Positions 35,616-45,453 of a stretch of 64,000 bases of DNA are shown here, one piece after another. The notes beneath the pieces were generated by a model. That model did no database searches, had not been told where the DNA came from, and saw only the letters and a list, made by a program, of their open reading frames with translations. Both the position numbers and the translations under genes were made by a program. The stretch is from Herpetosiphon giganteus. GTDB lineage: Bacteria; Chloroflexota; Chloroflexia; Chloroflexales; Herpetosiphonaceae. Position 1 is the stretch's first letter; each line of letters opens with the position of its first letter. The stretch covers positions 62,001-126,000 of the forward strand of contig NZ_JAFBCZ010000015.1 of the NCBI RefSeq assembly GCF_016907925.1, given 5' to 3'.

Positions 35616-36317
35616 ATGCCAAAAATATTAATTAATCTTGACCATGTTACAAAATCGTTTCAAGAGGCTGGCCAAGAACGTTTAGTACTGCGCGATATTA
35701 ACGCCCAGATTCAGCAGGGCGAAGTTATTGCCTTGCTTGGGCGTTCTGGCTCGGGCAAATCAACCTTATTGAATATTTTAAGCGGAATTGATGCGCCTAG
35801 TTCTGGCAACATTACGATCAATGCGATCGATCTAGGCAAGCTTAACGAGCATCAACGGACGCTCTTTCGGCGGCAACACATTGGTTTTGTGTTTCAATTT
35901 TTCAATTTGATTCCAACCCTCAGCGTCGAGGAAAACGTGCTGCTGCCGCTTGAATTGGCCGGACGACTAACCGCAGCTCAACGTGAACGAGCCTATGAAT
36001 TATTGCGCCGCGTGCATCTGTTTGATCGTCGCCATGTCTACCCCGACAAACTTTCTGGCGGCGAACAGCAACGGATTGCGATCGCCCGTGCCTTGGCCCA
36101 CGACCCGCTCTTGATTCTCGCCGATGAACCAACCGGCAATTTGGATGCCACAACCGGCGAAGAAGTGCTGAATTTGCTTGATGAAATGAGCCGTCAAGCT
36201 GGCAAAACCTTGTTGATGGTCACGCACTCGCTCGAAGTTGCCCGCCGCGCCGATCGGGTGTTGAGCAAGGTCGATGGCCAGTTGGTTGAGCATTCGTTGG
36301 CCGAGGTTGCGCTATGA
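35616..36317 (+). CDS. ABC transporter ATP-binding protein (LolD/MacB-type)
   Basis: 233 residues. Walker A is GRSGSGKST, the signature is LSGGEQQR, and Walker B is LLILADEPT with TGNLD after it. [21 protein letters not shown] is typical of LolD/MacB/FtsE relatives. AGGAACAT precedes the ATG. Its stop overlaps the permease start by four bases, so the pair is one exporter. Confidence 0.93.
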   Translation: MPKILINLDHVTKSFQEAGQERLVLRDINAQIQQGEVIALLGRSGSGKSTLLNILSGIDAPSSGNITINAIDLGKLNEHQRTLFRRQHIGFVFQFFNLIPTLSVEENVLLPLELAGRLTAAQRERAYELLRRVHLFDRRHVYPDKLSGGEQQRIAIARALAHDPLLILADEPTGNLDATTGEEVLNLLDEMSRQAGKTLLMVTHSLEVARRADRVLSKVDGQLVEHSLAEVAL

Positions 36318-38863
36318 AATTGCTCTATCGCAGTAGTTTGCGCTATTTACTGCGCCACCCCGCCCAAGTGTTGTTGGCAATTTTAGGCGTTGCCTTGGGC
36401 GTTGCAGTCGTCATCGCCATCGATTTGGCCAATGGCAGCGCCCAACGCGCCTTTATGCTTTCGACTGAGAGCGTCACCGGCAAAACTACCGATCAAATTC
36501 TGGCCGGACAAAATGGCCTGCCCAGCGATCTCTATGCCAAATTGCGCACCGACCTGCGACTCAAAGCCGTCGCACCCGTGGTTGATCGCACGATTAGCCT
36601 GCCCAACCAGCCTGGGCGCTCATTTCGCCTATTTGGGATAGATCCATTTGCTGAGATGCCGTTTCGTCCATATCTAGCAACTTTATTCAACAACCAAACT
36701 GATCTGCAAGCGCTCTTGACCGAGCCAAATACTGGTCTAATTTCGACCCAAACCGCCCAAACCTTGGCCTTGACCGTCGGCCAAACGCTCGAAACCCGCA
36801 TTGACGGCCAACGCCGCAGCATCACGATTATCGGCTTGATTACTGGCAACGATCAATTGAGCCAAGAAGCGCTGGCCGATTTGATTCTGGTCGATATTTC
36901 AACCGCGCAAGAATTGGTTGGCCAGCCCGATCGCATTAGCCGGATCGATTTGATTTTGCCTGAGGAACAGCGCACAGCAATCTTGGAGCAGATCAAGCCC
37001 TTATTGCCTGCTGATGCGACCCTGAGCACGCCCGCAGCGCGCAGCGAAACCCTGCAACAGATGACGCGGGCTTTCGAACTCAATTTACAAGCGCTGAGTT
37101 TATTGGCGTTAATTGTTGGTGTTTTCCTGATTTACAACACCATGACCTTTTCGGTCGTGCAACGGCGTGGCTTATTTGGCATTTTGCGCTCGTTGGGTGT
37201 AACACGGCGCGAGCTATTCAGCCAAATTTTGCTTGAGGCCGCCGCCATTGGCCTCATCGGCGCTGTGCTTGGTGTGTTGTTGGGGATTGTGCTTGGGCGT
37301 GGCTTGGTACGCTTAGTCACTCAAACGATCAACGATCTCTATTTCAGCGTCAATGTGCAAAATATTAGCATCGACCCAATGCAATTGCTCAAAGGTTTTG
37401 GGCTGGGCTTGGGTGCGACGTTAATTGCGGCCAGTATTCCAGCGCTCGAAGCCATGTTCTCGCCGCCGCGCACCGTGCTGCGCCGCTCATCAATCGAGGA
37501 GCGCATTAAGCAAATTGTGCCACGTTTGACTTTGGCAGGCTTGGGCTTGGCAGGCTTGGGTGTTGGCTTGCTGCAATTGCCATCGCGCAGCTTATTCCTC
37601 AGTTTTACAGCCATGTTTGGCATCATTATTGGCTGTGCCTTGTTTACGCCGTTCGTAACCTTGCAGATGATGAAATTGCTGCAAATTCCCCTCAACCGTA
37701 TGTTTGGCCTGCTTGGCAAGATGGCCGCCCGCGATGTAGTGGCCGCGCTCAGCCGCACTGGCGTGGCAATTGCCGCCTTGATGGTCGCAGTTTCGGTAAC
37801 CGTCGGTGCTGGCACGATGATCGGCTCGTTTCGCACGACAGTTGTGCGCTGGCTTGATCAATCGTTGCAAGCAGATGTCTTTGTTTCTGCGCCCAGCCTG
37901 AGTGCCAATCGCGCCGATACGCCGATTGATTTGAGCTTAGTTGAGCAAATCAGCCAATTGCCAAATATCGCCTCGCTGACGACGTTGCTTAATTTGCGGG
38001 TGGAGAGTGAGCTTGGGCCGGTTCAATTAACCGTTGCCAATTATCAAGACCCTGAATTGAGCAAACGCGCCTTGAGCTTTATCACTAATCCTGAGCGGGC
38101 ATGGCAAGGCTTTGCCGAACAAGGCCAAGTCTGGGTTTCCGAGCCATTTAGTTATCGCTATGGGCGAGGGCTTGGCGATAGCATTACCTTACAGACTCAG
38201 CGTGGCCCACAGCAATTTACGATTGCTGGAGTTTATTACGATTACGCCTCGGATCAAGGCTATATTTCGATGAATCGGCGTGATTTTGCCAAATATTGGG
38301 ATGTTGATACCGTGCATTCGATCACCATTTGGCTAACTGAGAATGCAGAGAGTGCCACCACGATTGGTCAAATTCAGGCTTTGGCTGCGCCAATTCAAGA
38401 TTTGAAAGTGCAATCGAACCAAGTTTTGCGCCAAAGCACCCTCGAAATTTTCGACCGAACCTTTGCAATTACCGCAGTTTTGCAGCTATTAGCAACAATT
38501 GTGGCCTTCATCGGCATTTTAAGTGCCTTAATGGCCTTACAATTAGAACGAAGCCGCGAACTTGGAGTTTTACGCGCCAATGGGATGACCCCGCGCCAAT
38601 TGTGGTTGAGTGTGCTCAGCCAAACTGGTTTGATGGGGTTGACTGCTGGACTCTTGGCGTTGCCAGTTGGCTTAATTTTGGCAGTCGTCTTGGTTTATGT
38701 GATCAACAAACGATCATTTGGCTGGACCATGCAACTCATCCTTGATCCCCAGCTGTTGCTGCAAGCCTTGCTTGTAGCAGTGGTTGCGGCGCTCTTGGCA
38801 GGGTTGTACCCAGCCTGGAAGATGGGCCGTACCTCGCCAGCCTTAGCCTTGCGAGAAGAATAG
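36314..38863 (+). CDS. FtsX-like ABC permease, double domain
   Basis: 849 residues. A first membrane helix near 15-35 is followed by an extracytoplasmic MacB-like domain (about 40-250) and three helices (about 260-390). A second half repeats the pattern with a large soluble region and three C-terminal helices. It belongs to the DUF214/FtsX group of lipoprotein or antibiotic extruders. It pairs with the LolD-like ATPase upstream. Substrate not deducible; lipids, lipoproteins or peptides are all possible. Confidence 0.88.
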   Translation: MKLLYRSSLRYLLRHPAQVLLAILGVALGVAVVIAIDLANGSAQRAFMLSTESVTGKTTDQILAGQNGLPSDLYAKLRTDLRLKAVAPVVDRTISLPNQPGRSFRLFGIDPFAEMPFRPYLATLFNNQTDLQALLTEPNTGLISTQTAQTLALTVGQTLETRIDGQRRSITIIGLITGNDQLSQEALADLILVDISTAQELVGQPDRISRIDLILPEEQRTAILEQIKPLLPADATLSTPAARSETLQQMTRAFELNLQALSLLALIVGVFLIYNTMTFSVVQRRGLFGILRSLGVTRRELFSQILLEAAAIGLIGAVLGVLLGIVLGRGLVRLVTQTINDLYFSVNVQNISIDPMQLLKGFGLGLGATLIAASIPALEAMFSPPRTVLRRSSIEERIKQIVPRLTLAGLGLAGLGVGLLQLPSRSLFLSFTAMFGIIIGCALFTPFVTLQMMKLLQIPLNRMFGLLGKMAARDVVAALSRTGVAIAALMVAVSVTVGAGTMIGSFRTTVVRWLDQSLQADVFVSAPSLSANRADTPIDLSLVEQISQLPNIASLTTLLNLRVESELGPVQLTVANYQDPELSKRALSFITNPERAWQGFAEQGQVWVSEPFSYRYGRGLGDSITLQTQRGPQQFTIAGVYYDYASDQGYISMNRRDFAKYWDVDTVHSITIWLTENAESATTIGQIQALAAPIQDLKVQSNQVLRQSTLEIFDRTFAITAVLQLLATIVAFIGILSALMALQLERSRELGVLRANGMTPRQLWLSVLSQTGLMGLTAGLLALPVGLILAVVLVYVINKRSFGWTMQLILDPQLLLQALLVAVVAALLAGLYPAWKMGRTSPALALREE

Positions 38864-38896
38864 TCGTCGAGCATCATCATGCTCAAAAGGAGGCCA

Positions 38897-40360
38897 ATGA
38901 GCACAGAAAGTATTTTTGTCATTGCAGGAAGTTTGGTGCTAATTAGCATCGTGGTCAGCACCGTTTCCGATCGCTGGGGTATTCCAGCCTTGGTGCTGTT
39001 TATGGGAATTGGCATGCTCGCTGGCTCTGATGGCCTTGGTGATATTTATTTTGATAATGTAAAAATTGCCCAAGTTGTCGGGATTGTAGCGCTGATTTAT
39101 ATTTTGTTCTCTGGCGGGCTTGAAACCCACTGGAACAGAATTCGCCCGATTATTGGGCCAGGCTTATTGCTGGCCAATATTGGGGTGATGCTTAGCGCTA
39201 GTATGGTGGCTGCGGTTGCCGTTTGGCTCTTCGATTTGCCGCCATTGGTTGGGTTGCTGCTTGGGGCAATCATCTCATCGACCGATGCTGCTGCTGTGTT
39301 CAATGTACTGCGAACGCGCGGCGTGCGCCTGCCGGAGCCAGTTGAATCGCTGATCGAGCTTGAATCGGGCAGCAACGACCCAATTGCTGTATTTTTGACG
39401 ATCGGCTTGACCAGTTTTCTGACCACTAGCGACCATTCGGTTGGCGCATTAGCGATTGAATTCGTAATGGAAATGGTCTTGGGGGTGATTATCGGTGGGC
39501 TAGGCGGTTTTCTGATCACATGGTTGATCAATCGGCTACCCCTGCAAGATGGCCTCTACCCAGTCTTGACCTTGACCATGACCATTATGGTCTATGGGGC
39601 GGCAGTTTTGGTGCATGGCAACGGCTTTTTGGCCGTCTATGTAGCAGGCTTGGTGGTTGGCAATCGGCCAATTATCCACCGCCGCAGCTTAATTCGCTTC
39701 CACGAAGGGATTGCATGGTTGATGCAAATTGCCATGTTCTTGACCTTAGGTTTGTTGGTGTTTCCATCGCAACTGCCGCCGTTGATTGGCAGCGGCATGT
39801 TATTGGCGCTGTTCTTGATGTTTGTGGCCCGCCCGCTCAGCGTGATTATTGCCTTAGGCTTTACGCGTTTCAACATCCGCGAACGCTTGATGATTGCTTG
39901 GGCTGGCTTACGGGGCGCAGTGCCGATTGTTTTGGCAACCTTCCCGCTGATTGCGGGAATTCCCGAGGCAAACAAATTGTTCCACATTATCTTCTTTGTG
40001 GTGCTGGCCTCGGTTACGGTGCAAGGCATGAGCATTGGTTGGGTGGCTGATAAGCTAAAACTGCAGTCGCACGAGATTCAAATCAATAGCAAGCCCTTGG
40101 ATTTTATTCCTGAGATCAGCCCCGAAAGTACCGTGTACGAGGTGGTTGTGCCTGATGACGCGCGCTTAGCTGGGCGCAACATTATGGAATTGCAATTGCC
40201 GCGCGGCGCTTTAGTGGTGTTGATACGGCGGGGGCGTGAAACGATTGTGCCCAGTGGTAACACGCGGGTGCAAGCCAACGACACAATTCTGATGTTGGCC
40301 GACCAACAAGCCTTGGAAGTCATTAACCAACGCTTGAACATCGCCAAACAAGCAGGCTAA
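38897..40360 (+). CDS. K+/H+ antiporter, CPA1/NhaP2 type with TrkA-C domain
   Basis: 487 residues from the ATG at 38897, preceded by AAAAGGAGG. About 12 membrane helices form a Na+/H+-exchanger-like core with the SSTDAAAVFN motif and the ESGSNDPIAV ion-site segment, as in NhaP/CvrA. A TrkA-C domain at the C-terminus (about 395-480, PRGALVVLIRRG) should sense a nucleotide. Potassium/proton exchange is the family function. It starts 33 bases after the permease gene, so it may be co-transcribed. Confidence 0.88.
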   Translation: MSTESIFVIAGSLVLISIVVSTVSDRWGIPALVLFMGIGMLAGSDGLGDIYFDNVKIAQVVGIVALIYILFSGGLETHWNRIRPIIGPGLLLANIGVMLSASMVAAVAVWLFDLPPLVGLLLGAIISSTDAAAVFNVLRTRGVRLPEPVESLIELESGSNDPIAVFLTIGLTSFLTTSDHSVGALAIEFVMEMVLGVIIGGLGGFLITWLINRLPLQDGLYPVLTLTMTIMVYGAAVLVHGNGFLAVYVAGLVVGNRPIIHRRSLIRFHEGIAWLMQIAMFLTLGLLVFPSQLPPLIGSGMLLALFLMFVARPLSVIIALGFTRFNIRERLMIAWAGLRGAVPIVLATFPLIAGIPEANKLFHIIFFVVLASVTVQGMSIGWVADKLKLQSHEIQINSKPLDFIPEISPESTVYEVVVPDDARLAGRNIMELQLPRGALVVLIRRGRETIVPSGNTRVQANDTILMLADQQALEVINQRLNIAKQAG

Positions 40361-40368
40361 ACCAACGA

Positions 40369-40397
40369 CCCCTTGCTCAAATCATTTGGGCAAGGGG
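40369..40397. terminator. Bidirectional hairpin terminator
   Basis: CCCCTTGC(T)CAAAT pairs with ATTTG(G)GCAAGGGG through a one-base loop and one wobble, between the convergent antiporter and YbjN-like genes. Confidence 0.75.
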
Positions 40398-40406
40398 TTC
40401 GGTTGA

Positions 40407-40913
40407 CTATTGTTCGATGACCGTAATGGCTTCAGCAGGCGTTTTCTCGCCATACATCACCATCATCAGGCCTGGGAAATAGCGATTCATCAGATGGACT
40501 GATGGATAAATCGTGTTGCGAATCCAAATAAAGGTTAATGTTTCATCTTCAAAATCAAGGCTGCTCTTGAAGCGCACTTCGCCGTCGTTAAAATCAAGCT
40601 CGAAGTTGCCGATATGCAAGCCATAATTGGCACGGGTTAAATATTCGGCGACCAATTGGCGTTTATCTTCAGGCACTTTCATCGGCGCATAGGCATAAAT
40701 CAACAATTGTTCTTGTTCAAGTTTAATTTGGGCCAAGCAGCGAATATCGACATTTGCGCCTTGATAGTGCATGCGATAGGCAGGCCGATCGTCGACGCGC
40801 TGCGGATACCAGCCATCTTCTTCGAGAAAAAGCCCTAAAGTGCTGAAACCACGCCAGCCAGCGGCCTGTTCATGTTCAGGATCAAGTTCAGGAGCGTATT
40901 CTGGTTCTTCCAT
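40407..40913 (-). CDS. YbjN-like protein
   Basis: 168 residues from the ATG at 40913, which has GAGGTGG upstream; the longer frame starts seven codons earlier without a site. The sequence (FLEEDGWYPQRVDDRPAYR, then LTRANYGLHIGNFELDFNDG) matches the YbjN / type III secretion chaperone-like fold. The function is poorly defined; such proteins are thought to bind partner proteins. No type III system is nearby. Confidence 0.75.
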   Translation of the reverse strand: MEEPEYAPELDPEHEQAAGWRGFSTLGLFLEEDGWYPQRVDDRPAYRMHYQGANVDIRCLAQIKLEQEQLLIYAYAPMKVPEDKRQLVAEYLTRANYGLHIGNFELDFNDGEVRFKSSLDFEDETLTFIWIRNTIYPSVHLMNRYFPGLMMVMYGEKTPAEAITVIEQ

Positions 40914-41308
40914 GAGCCACCTCGCATTGAGCATAACACACAGCGTCGCTGTGCTACACCGGTTTCGTTGCTATTATACCTGAGCAGGTTGTGCATGTCA
41001 TTGGTCTTTGTGCTGCTAGTATCGCACACGGCTGTGTCAACGCTTGTCGCAGAAGAACATAGAACATAGAACATAGAGCATAGGACATAAGGGGTCAGAA
41101 ACTACAAAAGCAGCGAAAATTGATCCACGAAGGGCACGAAGAGCACAAAGAGAATGGAACCGCGAAGAGCGCGAAGAACGCGAAGAGTATGTTTAGCCAC
41201 AGATTGGCACAGATACTTGAGATTATGTTTCTGCTCCCCAATAGCCAATAGCCACGAGGGTTAGTTATAATACTCAGCAACCGCAATAAGCCACAAGGGA
41301 GATGTATT
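40914..41308. repeat. Intergenic repeat region upstream of the small paralogue pair
   Basis: Near 41050-41085 there are tandem AACATAGA/GAGCATAGGACATA units. From 41105 to 41190 come CCACGAAGGGCACGAAGAGC and CCGCGAAGAGCGCGAAGAAC runs, then AATAGCCAATAGCC. TATAAT at 41266-41271 may be the -10 of the small paralogue pair. No credible gene. Confidence 0.7.
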
Positions 41309-41596
41309 TTGAGCAATAGTTCCGACTTCAATCAGACCCTAGAAGAACTCATCCAAATCTGCTACGATCCACCATTGTATCCACATATACCGCCGTTAAA
41401 GCTTAATGCGCCAACCAGCTTCGGATTCAGATTTTCACCAGAACCTGGGAGTGTAGCGGAAAACGAGGTTTATGCATGGCAAAGCGGGGCCTCATTCCAT
41501 GGCTGGGGTTGGATCGAATATGGCAATAGCATCGCCGAAGCTGCGCAGAATTTGCTCCATATGCTTCGTAATCCGCCGCCGATTGATTTGGATTAA
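41309..41596 (+). CDS. Small protein of unknown family, paralogue 1
   Basis: 95 residues, starting at TTG with AGGGAG eight bases upstream; the ATG at 41302 in another frame stops after five codons. Its middle (SFGFRFSPEPG, then WQSGASFHGWGWIEYGNSIA) aligns with the next gene's protein, so the two are tandem duplicates of a family I do not recognise. They are separated by only 13 bases and should be co-transcribed. No catalytic or membrane features. Confidence 0.65.
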   Translation: MSNSSDFNQTLEELIQICYDPPLYPHIPPLKLNAPTSFGFRFSPEPGSVAENEVYAWQSGASFHGWGWIEYGNSIAEAAQNLLHMLRNPPPIDLD

Positions 41597-41609
41597 AGGA
41601 GCAGCCACA

Positions 41610-41861
41610 ATGACTCGCATATTTCCTGCCTTGGATACCAGCATCGAACAGTTGATTCCCTATTTTGTGCAACGACCACGCCATAACAATCAACGGGCTG
41701 AATTTGGTTTTTCATTTACCCCCAAACGCTATCTTACCGCTGATCGTGGGCAGTGGGAGGCAAGCGCCAGCTTTGCAGGCCAGCAGTGGGCTTGTTATGG
41801 CGATTCAATCGAAGAAGTTGCCTATCAACTTGCTTGTTTGATTCACGAGCATAGTGCATAA
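41610..41861 (+). CDS. Small protein of unknown family, paralogue 2
   Basis: 83 residues from the ATG at 41610, with AAAGGAG upstream; a longer frame from 41472 overlaps paralogue 1 and is rejected. EFGFSFTPKR and WEASASFAGQQWACYGDSIE line up with the corresponding segments of paralogue 1. Two aromatic-rich strands followed by a helix (EEVAYQLACLI) suggest a compact alpha/beta domain. Function unknown. Confidence 0.68.
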   Translation: MTRIFPALDTSIEQLIPYFVQRPRHNNQRAEFGFSFTPKRYLTADRGQWEASASFAGQQWACYGDSIEEVAYQLACLIHEHSA

Positions 41862-42268
41862 ACCCTGCTGCTTAAGGGATTAAACCGCGAAGATTGATCC
41901 ACGAAGGGCACGAAGGGTATGGAACCACGCAGAGCGCGAAGGGCACGAAGGCTCCGTTTTTTACCCACAGATTTGTAGGATTGTGTTCCCAAATGTCAAT
42001 AGCCAAGCCCCTGAGCCCTGATCCTTCTTCATCCCTCATCCCTCATCCTTCATCCTTTCGTGCTCTGCGCCTCTGCGTTAAATATTCGATCCACGAAGAG
42101 CACGAAGAACACGAAGGGTATGGAACCGCGAAGAGCGCGAAGGGCACGAAGGCTCCGTTTTTTACCCACAGATTGGCACAGATTCGTAGGATTATGTTCT
42201 ATGTTCTATGCTCTATGTTCTTCATGTTGCGCTCCTGACCCCTAAAAACTAGCCTCTGACCCCTCGAC
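41862..42268. repeat. Intergenic degenerate repeat island
   Basis: About 400 bases containing near-identical blocks at about 41890-41965 and 42080-42165: GATCCACGAAG-GCACGAAG runs, then GGAACC-CG-AGAGCGCGAAGGGC, then AGGCTCCGTTTTTTACCCAC. Between and after them are CCCTGATCCTTCTTCATCCC and CTATGTTCTATGCTCTATG runs and CTGACCCCTAAAAACTAGCC. Two frames that cross it (114 and 61 residues) are repeat translations, not genes. Confidence 0.75.
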
Positions 42269-43348
42269 CTAATTATTCGCGCCGTTTTCGCAGCCTTCTT
42301 TGATCACGGCGATTTCGTCGGGCACTTCGACGGCCTCGACCGCGCCGCTAATAAATGGCTCAAAGAACCCATGAATAATCGTTTTGGCGGCCTCAATTTC
42401 GTTGGCGCGTTGCACATCGCGGCGCAATTGGTTGCTCGCATACAGGCCAATGCTAAATTGACCAATCAATTGCTTGAGTTTGCCCAGCGCTTGGCGCTCG
42501 ACCATGGTTTCGGCACACATATCGACATAGCGCACCAGCAAATCACGCTTATCGCTCGGCGTTGGCACAAACATCGCTTGACCAGCGCGCAATTGGGCAA
42601 TTTGGCGAAAAATCCATGGATTGGCCATAGCAGCCCGCCCAATCATCACCGCCGCAACGCCGGTTTGTTCCAACCGAGCCAAAGCCTCGGCTGGCGTGCG
42701 CACATCGCCCGAACCAATTACTGGAATTGAAACCGCCTGCACAACTTCGGCAACCCGTGACCAATCAGCATCGCCGCTATAGCCTTGCACTTTGGTGCGC
42801 GGGTGCAGAGTAATCGCTGCACAGCCAGCATCTTCGGCAATTTTGGCAGTATCAATATAATTCAGCGTTTGCTCATCCCAGCCTGCGCGAAATTTGAGCG
42901 TAAACGGAATCTTGATTGCAGCATGCACCGCTTTGAGCATTTGTTGCATTTTGGGCAAATCTTTGAGCAACGCCGAGCCATGGCCGCCGCCAGTAACTTT
43001 CGGCGAAGGGCAACCGCAGTTTATGTCAATTACATCAGGGCCAAGCTCTTCGACAAAGCGCGCCGCAGTGGCCACCAAATCTGGGTCGTTGCCCGAAAGC
43101 TGAATCGAGATTGGGCGTTCTTCTGGCATATAATCGAGCAAACGATGGCGTTTCATGGCTTTGGGCGAAACGCTGGCAGCGTTGGTCATTTCGGAAACAA
43201 CCAAGCCACAGCCACCCAACGACAAGACCAACCGCCGAAAAACCGAATCGGTTACACCCGCCATTGGGGCTAGCACCATGTTTGGAAAAATGCGCATTGA
43301 GCCAAGTTGAAATGATTCGGGCAATGCTTGAGTCAGAGTATCAGTCAT
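42269..43348 (-). CDS. dusB: tRNA-dihydrouridine synthase, DusB-type
   Basis: 359 residues, an FMN-dependent TIM barrel. VLAPMAGVTDSVFRRL is the N-terminal signature, DINCGCPSPKV holds the catalytic Cys, and LHPRT, GSGDV and MIGRAAMANPW are the FMN-phosphate and substrate segments. It reduces uridine to dihydrouridine in the tRNA D-loop using NADPH. The start at 43348 rather than 43357 is a weak choice. The stop abuts the repeat island. Confidence 0.92.
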   Translation of the reverse strand: MTDTLTQALPESFQLGSMRIFPNMVLAPMAGVTDSVFRRLVLSLGGCGLVVSEMTNAASVSPKAMKRHRLLDYMPEERPISIQLSGNDPDLVATAARFVEELGPDVIDINCGCPSPKVTGGGHGSALLKDLPKMQQMLKAVHAAIKIPFTLKFRAGWDEQTLNYIDTAKIAEDAGCAAITLHPRTKVQGYSGDADWSRVAEVVQAVSIPVIGSGDVRTPAEALARLEQTGVAAVMIGRAAMANPWIFRQIAQLRAGQAMFVPTPSDKRDLLVRYVDMCAETMVERQALGKLKQLIGQFSIGLYASNQLRRDVQRANEIEAAKTIIHGFFEPFISGAVEAVEVPDEIAVIKEGCENGANN

Positions 43349-43438
43349 AAGCTGCATCCATGTGATTTGATTAATATGACAACAACGCCAGCATCAACTG
43401 ACGCTGGCATTGAAAAAGCCGTTTTTTGTATTATACGC

Positions 43439-44017
43439 CTATTCGCTGGCTGCGGGATCAGCCAATTCGCGGATGACGCAGCAGGGATTGCCCGCCGCAA
43501 ATACATTGGCTGGAATATCTTTGGTTACCACGCTGCCAGCGCCAATTGTGGTGTTATCGCCAATTGTCACGCCTGGGCAGATAATCGCGCCACCACCAAT
43601 CCAAACATTCTTGCCTATCGTCACTGGAAAGCCCAATTCTGGGCCTTTAATGCGTTCGCTGGCGAGCAACGGATGGCTGGCTGCATAAATTTGCACCGCC
43701 GGCCCGCACATTGTATTGTCGCCAATCGTGATGTAGTTACAATCGAGAATCACGCAGTTGGCATTGAAATAAACATTATTGCCTAAGCGAATATGTGCCC
43801 CATAATCGCAAAAGAACGGAGGTTCGACCCAAACATGCTCGCCAATTTCGCCAAACCACTCCTTCAACAAGGCCCGTGATTGCTCAGGATTACCCGGCTC
43901 AATGGCGTGAAACTGGCGGCTTAAGCGTCGGCTACGCAACGAGAGCGCTTGAAGCTCAGGATCAGCCGCCACATATAATTCACCTGCCAACATTTTCTCA
44001 CGTTCAGTTTTGCTCAT
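43439..44017 (-). CDS. Maltose/galactoside O-acetyltransferase-like (LbH hexapeptide)
   Basis: 192 residues from an ATG preceded by AAGGA at nine bases. The N-terminal MAC-type region (REKMLAGELYVAADPEL) is followed by a left-handed beta-helix of hexapeptide repeats. It includes GNNVYFNANCVILDC, IYAASHPL (catalytic His) and KNVWIGGGAIICPGVTIGDN. It should transfer acetyl from acetyl-CoA to a sugar hydroxyl, as Maa or LacA do. Acceptor uncertain. Confidence 0.9.
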   Translation of the reverse strand: MSKTEREKMLAGELYVAADPELQALSLRSRRLSRQFHAIEPGNPEQSRALLKEWFGEIGEHVWVEPPFFCDYGAHIRLGNNVYFNANCVILDCNYITIGDNTMCGPAVQIYAASHPLLASERIKGPELGFPVTIGKNVWIGGGAIICPGVTIGDNTTIGAGSVVTKDIPANVFAAGNPCCVIRELADPAASE

Positions 44018-44097
44018 TATGTGCATCCTTAATAATTATAGTGCTTGAATACTAGCATACTGAAACGTTTTTGAAAATAATTCAGCCCTACGAATGA

Positions 44098-45270
44098 TTA
44101 GGCCATCGCCAAAACGCTATCGAAGCCAATTCGTTTGCCAATTGAGCGGGCCAAACGGGGGCTAAATGCGGCGCGCATCATCAAGCGTGTGAGTTGCACA
44201 CCCAAGCGGGTACGTGGCACAAAGGTTAACGCAACTCGACGAGCGCCTGCCTGTTTGCGCTCAACAAACAGGCGCATGCGTTGCTCATAGGCCTGGAAAG
44301 ATGCTTGATGATCGGCGGTTTTGGCCAGCTCCTCGGCCAGCACGTAGGCTCCGCCCATGGCTGTGGCTGCGCCTTGGCCCGAAATTAATGTCAGACAATG
44401 GGCAGCATCGGCAACCAACGACACTCGCCCTTGCGACCAGCGCGGCATACGAATTTGGCTGATCACATCGCAATAAAAGGCACTTTCATGGTTAATTGAA
44501 TCGATCAATTGTGGAATAATCCAGCCAGCATTGTGATATGCAGCTTGGAGCATCGCCTTGCGCTGATCGGGGGTTGGCAAGCTGGTTTGCGGGCTACGAT
44601 AGGCCAACATCATTAAAAAACCACCCTGCCGATCGGGATAGATTGTTGCTTGGCGCTGTGGCTCGATCAACATCGTGGCATTTGCGCCATAGTCGGCCAA
44701 CGTTGGAATTTTGAAGGTGGCAAAGGTATAGCCCAACGGTCGGGCAAACTGGCTTTCGGGGCCAAACACCAGCTGGCGCGTTTGCGAATGAATTCCATCT
44801 GCACCGATCACCAAATCAAATTGCTGCCTGCTCCGATCGTTAAAACCCACGTCAACATACTCAGCATGCTGGTGTAAATCGACAATCGTGGTGGCATAGC
44901 GCACTGGTAGATCAGGCGGCAAGGCAGCGGCCAAAACTGCCTCTAATTCGGGGCGCATCAGGTGCAACATTGGGTGGGGCAAGGCTTCGCGCAAAGGAGC
45001 CAAGGGTTGTTTGACAATCGTTTGGCCATGGCTATTTTTGATAATCAGTGCTTCGACTTGCATTTGGCGGCGCTCAAGCTCAGCTAAAATGCCCATTCGT
45101 TGCGCCACATCCCAGCCGCTGCCACTAAGATCGATGCCATAGCCTTCGGCGCGGCGTTGGGCTGCTTGCTCGATAATCGTGGGTTGCGCACCATGATGCT
45201 TCAGCCAATAACCCAGCGTCAAGCCCGCAATCCCCCCACCTACAATCAAAATTCGGCGTTTGTGCTGCAT
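44098..45270 (-). CDS. FAD-dependent monooxygenase, class A flavoprotein
   Basis: 390 residues. The N-terminal dinucleotide site is ILIVGGGIAGLTLGYWLK. GADGIHSQTR is the DG motif and LVADAAHCLTLISGQGA the second FAD motif. Relatives hydroxylate aromatic compounds, tetracyclines or polyketide intermediates, so a specific substrate cannot be assigned. A TetR-like palindrome lies 24 bases upstream, which suggests induction by a small molecule, though no tetR gene is adjacent. Confidence 0.88.
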   Translation of the reverse strand: MQHKRRILIVGGGIAGLTLGYWLKHHGAQPTIIEQAAQRRAEGYGIDLSGSGWDVAQRMGILAELERRQMQVEALIIKNSHGQTIVKQPLAPLREALPHPMLHLMRPELEAVLAAALPPDLPVRYATTIVDLHQHAEYVDVGFNDRSRQQFDLVIGADGIHSQTRQLVFGPESQFARPLGYTFATFKIPTLADYGANATMLIEPQRQATIYPDRQGGFLMMLAYRSPQTSLPTPDQRKAMLQAAYHNAGWIIPQLIDSINHESAFYCDVISQIRMPRWSQGRVSLVADAAHCLTLISGQGAATAMGGAYVLAEELAKTADHQASFQAYEQRMRLFVERKQAGARRVALTFVPRTRLGVQLTRLMMRAAFSPRLARSIGKRIGFDSVLAMA

Positions 45271-45293
45271 CGTTCTATCCTCATCAATAATTG

Positions 45294-45307
45294 ACTGACT
45301 AGTCGGT
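45294..45307. promoter_or_regulatory. TetR-like operator palindrome upstream of the monooxygenase
   Basis: ACTGACTAGTCGGT is a near-perfect 14-bp palindrome (12 of 14 symmetric) with the GACTAGTC core often bound by TetR-family repressors. It lies 24 bases from the start of the monooxygenase. Confidence 0.5.
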
Positions 45308-45453
45308 ATATTATTGAGTATAAAGCGCTTTTAGAGGCTGTCAAGAGTGAAAATTACAGGAGCACGAAGATTCGACTATGGCAATTGATCACCAATTCGT
45401 TGATAATCTAGCAGTAGTTATCCAGTCAGATATTGGTCACATAGGAGTTTTCG

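Noticed and set aside
41894-42245. 114- and 61-codon frames in the 41862-42268 gap
   Set aside because: They read through CACGAAGGGC and CTATGTTCT repeat units; translations are repetitive (HEEHEGYG).
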